A DNA stretch of 64,000 bases from Opacimonas viscosa (lineage in GTDB: Bacteria; Pseudomonadota; Gammaproteobacteria; Enterobacterales; Alteromonadaceae): contig NZ_JANATA010000009.1 of assembly GCF_024199005.1 (NCBI RefSeq), positions 1 through 64,000 on the forward strand. The letters are read 5' to 3'. How positions within the stretch are numbered: position 1 is the stretch's first letter; each line of letters begins with the position of its first letter. This document shows positions 61,646-64,000 of the stretch, piece after piece. The notes beneath the pieces were generated by a model. It did no database searches. It was not told where the DNA came from and saw only the letters and a list, made by a program, of their open reading frames with translations. The position numbers and the translations under genes are program-made.

Positions 61646-62830
61646 ATGGCATTCAACACAGCAAAATTAGATAACTTAAAGCAAATCAGAAGTGCCTGGG
61701 TTGAAATTGATCACAGCCAACTTCGTGAAAACTTCTCCATTATCCAAAAATATGCCCCACCGCATTGCCAACGTCTGTGCGTTGTAAAAGATAATGCCTA
61801 CGGGCATGGCTCGGTACTTATGGCCAAAGAAGCAATCAGAGCTGGCTATAGCTATTTATCTGTAGAAACAATTGGTGAAGCCGTCACACTTCGCGAAAAT
61901 GGTATAGAAGCGCCTATCCTCTTATTTGGTGAACCGAGTATCGAAGAAATGCGCGCAGCCTTGGTGTTAGAGATGACGGTGTGTATTAATAGTATTGAGC
62001 AAGCCAATACATATCTGTCATGTATCCGAGAATACCAAGCGCAACACCCAGACGTCCCTTTTAGCCCAAAGCCTGTTCACATTGAGGTGGATAGTGGCAT
62101 GAGTCGTTGGGGAGTGCGTTGGACAGAGGCAATGTCAGTCGTTGACTATTTGCACGCTCACGCTGAGCACATCGCACTAGAAGGTATCATGAGTCATTTT
62201 GCGATGTCCGACGAAGCTGATAAATCTTATGCTTTACTGCAATTAAATCGCTTTACATCTGTTCTCGATCAAGTCCAAGCCTCTGGCATCACAATCCCTT
62301 TAATTCATATGAGTAATACAGGCGGTGTATTAGATTTACCGTCAGCTCATTTTACTATGGTCCGTACCGGTATTTTACCGACTGGAGTTTACCCATCGCT
62401 AGTGTGTAACCAATATCCTGGTTTACGCCCTGTCCTAAGCGTAAAATGCAAGATTACCACTTTGCGTCAGCTAGAAGTGGGAGACAAAGTTGGTTATGGC
62501 ATGCATTTTACAGCTGAGAAACCGATGCAGATAGCCGTGTTACCGATTGGTTATGGGGACGGATATCCCCGTGTGCGAAATAATGGGTATGTTTTGATCC
62601 GTGGCACCAAATGCCCCACAGTAGGTGGTAATGCCATGGACGCGATGATGGTAGACGTGAGTCACTTGCCAGCAGTAGCACTAAATGATGAAGTGGTATT
62701 AATGGGGGGACAAGGTAAAGAGTGGATAGATCCAAGAGATCTTGTCCCTTGGAAAAAAACGGTCTGTTATGAAATATTAACAGGGTGGAGAGCGAGGTTA
62801 CCAAGAAAACTCGTCAACATTCCCGATTAA
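61646..62830 (+). CDS. alanine racemase homologue
   Basis: Fold-type III PLP racemase, 394 residues (E. coli Alr 359). The PLP Lys48 is in LCVVKDNAYGHGS, where the usual VKANAYGHG has Ala changed to Asp. Arg is kept in VDSGMSRWGV, and the cofactor-contacting Arg in FTMVRTGILPTGVYPS. The second catalytic Tyr region is VGYGMHFTAEKPMQIAVLPIGYGDGYPR. The ATG at 61646 lies 2 bp after the ATP-grasp stop with GGAAAC upstream; an in-frame TTG at 61622 is less likely. The partner gene suggests racemisation of the amino acid that the ligase uses, but canonical D-Ala supply is possible. Confidence 0.82.
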   Translation: MAFNTAKLDNLKQIRSAWVEIDHSQLRENFSIIQKYAPPHCQRLCVVKDNAYGHGSVLMAKEAIRAGYSYLSVETIGEAVTLRENGIEAPILLFGEPSIEEMRAALVLEMTVCINSIEQANTYLSCIREYQAQHPDVPFSPKPVHIEVDSGMSRWGVRWTEAMSVVDYLHAHAEHIALEGIMSHFAMSDEADKSYALLQLNRFTSVLDQVQASGITIPLIHMSNTGGVLDLPSAHFTMVRTGILPTGVYPSLVCNQYPGLRPVLSVKCKITTLRQLEVGDKVGYGMHFTAEKPMQIAVLPIGYGDGYPRVRNNGYVLIRGTKCPTVGGNAMDAMMVDVSHLPAVALNDEVVLMGGQGKEWIDPRDLVPWKKTVCYEILTGWRARLPRKLVNIPD

Positions 62831-62895
62831 GTAAAATTAAGCCAAATTAAGATACTCTAACAGCCCAATTATAAATGTTCTGAGTTCACTCAGTG

Positions 62896-62957
62896 TGACA
62901 GTTATACTGCGCATTGTATAATGGTATACCGCGCTTGGTATAATCGTATAACTGCCA
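62896..62957. repeat. 62-bp intergenic element with tandem and inverted GTATA motifs
   Basis: The ends form an inverted repeat, TGACAGTTATAC (62896-62907) and GTATAACTGCCA (62946-62957), with one mismatch. Inside are two adjacent 22-bp direct copies (62909-62930 and 62931-62952) that agree at 18 of 22 positions; each starts GCGC and holds two GTATA cores. The centre is GGTATACC. It lies between the convergent racemase and chemoreceptor genes and has no T-run. Confidence 0.6.
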
Positions 62958-63011
62958 CACCTTGTTTATCATGACTAGTGCCAAAGGACGCCATTCAGCT
63001 ATTTACTGCAA

Positions 63012-64000
63012 TTATACTTTAAAACGCCCTACTAACTCTGAAGCACGGTTAGCAATTCTCGCTAAATCCGCAGCGGCTTCACTAGTTTGGCGTGCACCGA
63101 CTTCAACATCATGCGCCATTTCATTGATTTGACCAACATTAGAACTCACCGAAGAAGAGGTGACATCTTGTTGTTCAGTCGCAGCTGCAACAGTTGTCGT
63201 CATATTTTGTACAGAATCTAATGTTGAAGATAACTCATCCATGGCGACAGTCACCAAGTCAACCAAGTGGATACCACCGTCAGCTGCTGCTGCCGCTTGT
63301 TCCATGGCTTTTACTGACTTCTCAGATGAGTCATTCATCTTCTCAACTATTTTGGAAATCTCTACTGTGTTTTCTTGTGAGCGATTTGCCAGCGCTCGAA
63401 CTTCGTCAGCAACCACTGAGAACCCTCGACCTGCATCACCTGCTCGCGCTGCTTCGATTGCTGCATTTAAAGCTAACAAGTTGGTTTGGTCAGCAATGCT
63501 AGTAATCACATTTAAAACCGAGGTAATTTGGTTAACTTCACCTTGTAAAGAGGTGATGATACGTGAAGAATCACGAATCAATTGCACGAGTAATTTAATA
63601 TTGTCGGCAGCCATATCCGCTCGTTCCATATTTTCTTTTAAGCTGGTATGTGCGCCAGAACTAAATTGCTGCGTGTCTTGAGTTGACTGAGCCACCTCAG
63701 TGATTGAGGCTGATAACTGCTCCAGTGCAGTCGCCACCTGGTGGGTCATATCTCTTTGTTGTACCGTCGTGGTCTCTGATTGTTCAGTTATCGCCGATAA
63801 CTCTTCAGAAGCCGATGCTAAAGATTCTGCATCTTGCTTAACATTAGCGACAATATCTCGAATCTGTCCAATAAACGTATTAAAAGGTTGTACGATGCGA
63901 TCTATTTCAGGGATACCAGAAGGTTTCAAGCGAATAGTCAAATCACCATCACCTGAAGACAATTCTTCACACATATCCCCCACTTCGTTCAGTGGTGCAA
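63012..64000 (-). CDS. methyl-accepting chemotaxis protein, C-terminal part
   Basis: Chemoreceptor cut by the window edge: the frame stays open to 64000 (reading [24 protein letters not shown]), so the sensor and membrane segments lie beyond. Visible are the end of a HAMP domain and the helical signalling domain with the conserved hairpin tip [41 protein letters not shown]. Methylation helices flank it ([27 protein letters not shown]). The gene ends with GRFKV; no CheR-binding pentapeptide tail is present. It controls CheA and so flagellar rotation; the ligand is unknown. Confidence 0.93.
   Translation of the reverse strand, partial: APLNEVGDMCEELSSGDGDLTIRLKPSGIPEIDRIVQPFNTFIGQIRDIVANVKQDAESLASASEELSAITEQSETTTVQQRDMTHQVATALEQLSASITEVAQSTQDTQQFSSGAHTSLKENMERADMAADNIKLLVQLIRDSSRIITSLQGEVNQITSVLNVITSIADQTNLLALNAAIEAARAGDAGRGFSVVADEVRALANRSQENTVEISKIVEKMNDSSEKSVKAMEQAAAAADGGIHLVDLVTVAMDELSSTLDSVQNMTTTVAAATEQQDVTSSSVSSNVGQINEMAHDVEVGARQTSEAAADLARIANRASELVGRFKV

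Overview
The window is chromosomal DNA of a moderately AT-rich marine-type gammaproteobacterium, most likely an Alteromonadales relative. Supporting signs are a complete Entner-Doudoroff operon under a HexR-type regulator, a 481-residue second GAPDH, the clpS-clpA-infA-aat-bpt cluster, rluE-mnmA-hflD-purB-roxA synteny, ppsA/ppsR, and a one-piece tmRNA with tag ANDENYALAA. There is no prophage, integrase, insertion sequence, CRISPR array or tRNA that I can recognise. The tmRNA 3' end, a common integration site elsewhere, is not occupied by an island.

Layout. 0.1-9.7 kb: a large PKD-repeat lipoprotein, asparaginase I (ansA), yeaC, a zinc-ribbon membrane protein, a sodium:alanine-type symporter with an unusual insert, an M14 carboxypeptidase and a membrane thioredoxin-like protein. 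9.8-20.7 kb: long GAPDH, msrB, glgX-glgB-malQ, gapA, yeaD. 20.7-29.0 kb: eda-glk-edd-pgl-zwf on the minus strand, divergent hexR, then pykA. 29.2-35.3 kb: a saccharopine-dehydrogenase-like protein, ydjA, sppA, sprT, yfbV, trxB. 35.4-40.3 kb: the N-degron cluster aat-bpt, infA, clpA, clpS, then cspD. 40.7-46.8 kb: rluE-mnmA-hflD-purB, a stand-alone class III nucleotide cyclase, roxA and a DUF4826 protein. 46.8-53.4 kb: a ydiJ-type FAD/Fe-S dehydrogenase, ppsA, ppsR. 53.4-56.2 kb: rnfH, ratA, smpB, two small unknown genes and ssrA. 56.4-62.8 kb: a metY-type sulfhydrylase, glpK, then a coiled-coil membrane protein, a PurD-like ATP-grasp protein and an alanine racemase homologue in a row. 63.0-64.0 kb: the 3' part of a chemoreceptor gene.

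How it works together. The first half is central carbon metabolism: glucose phosphorylation and the Entner-Doudoroff route, two GAPDHs, pyruvate kinase, PEP synthase and glycogen/maltodextrin enzymes. Six palindromes of the form TGTARTnnnAYTACA lie before these genes (gapdh-long, the malQ/gapA divergon with two, zwf/hexR, pykA, ppsA/ppsR), so most of this block reads as one HexR regulon. The second half is translation and protein quality control: tRNA and rRNA modification, N-degron tagging and ClpS/ClpA, SmpB/tmRNA, and roxA.

The most unusual items are the coiled-coil/ATP-grasp/racemase gene row, a cyclase gene whose start codon and ribosome-binding site are locked in a 16-bp hairpin, a 22-bp perfect palindrome before two unknown small genes, and a probable leaderless smpB transcript.
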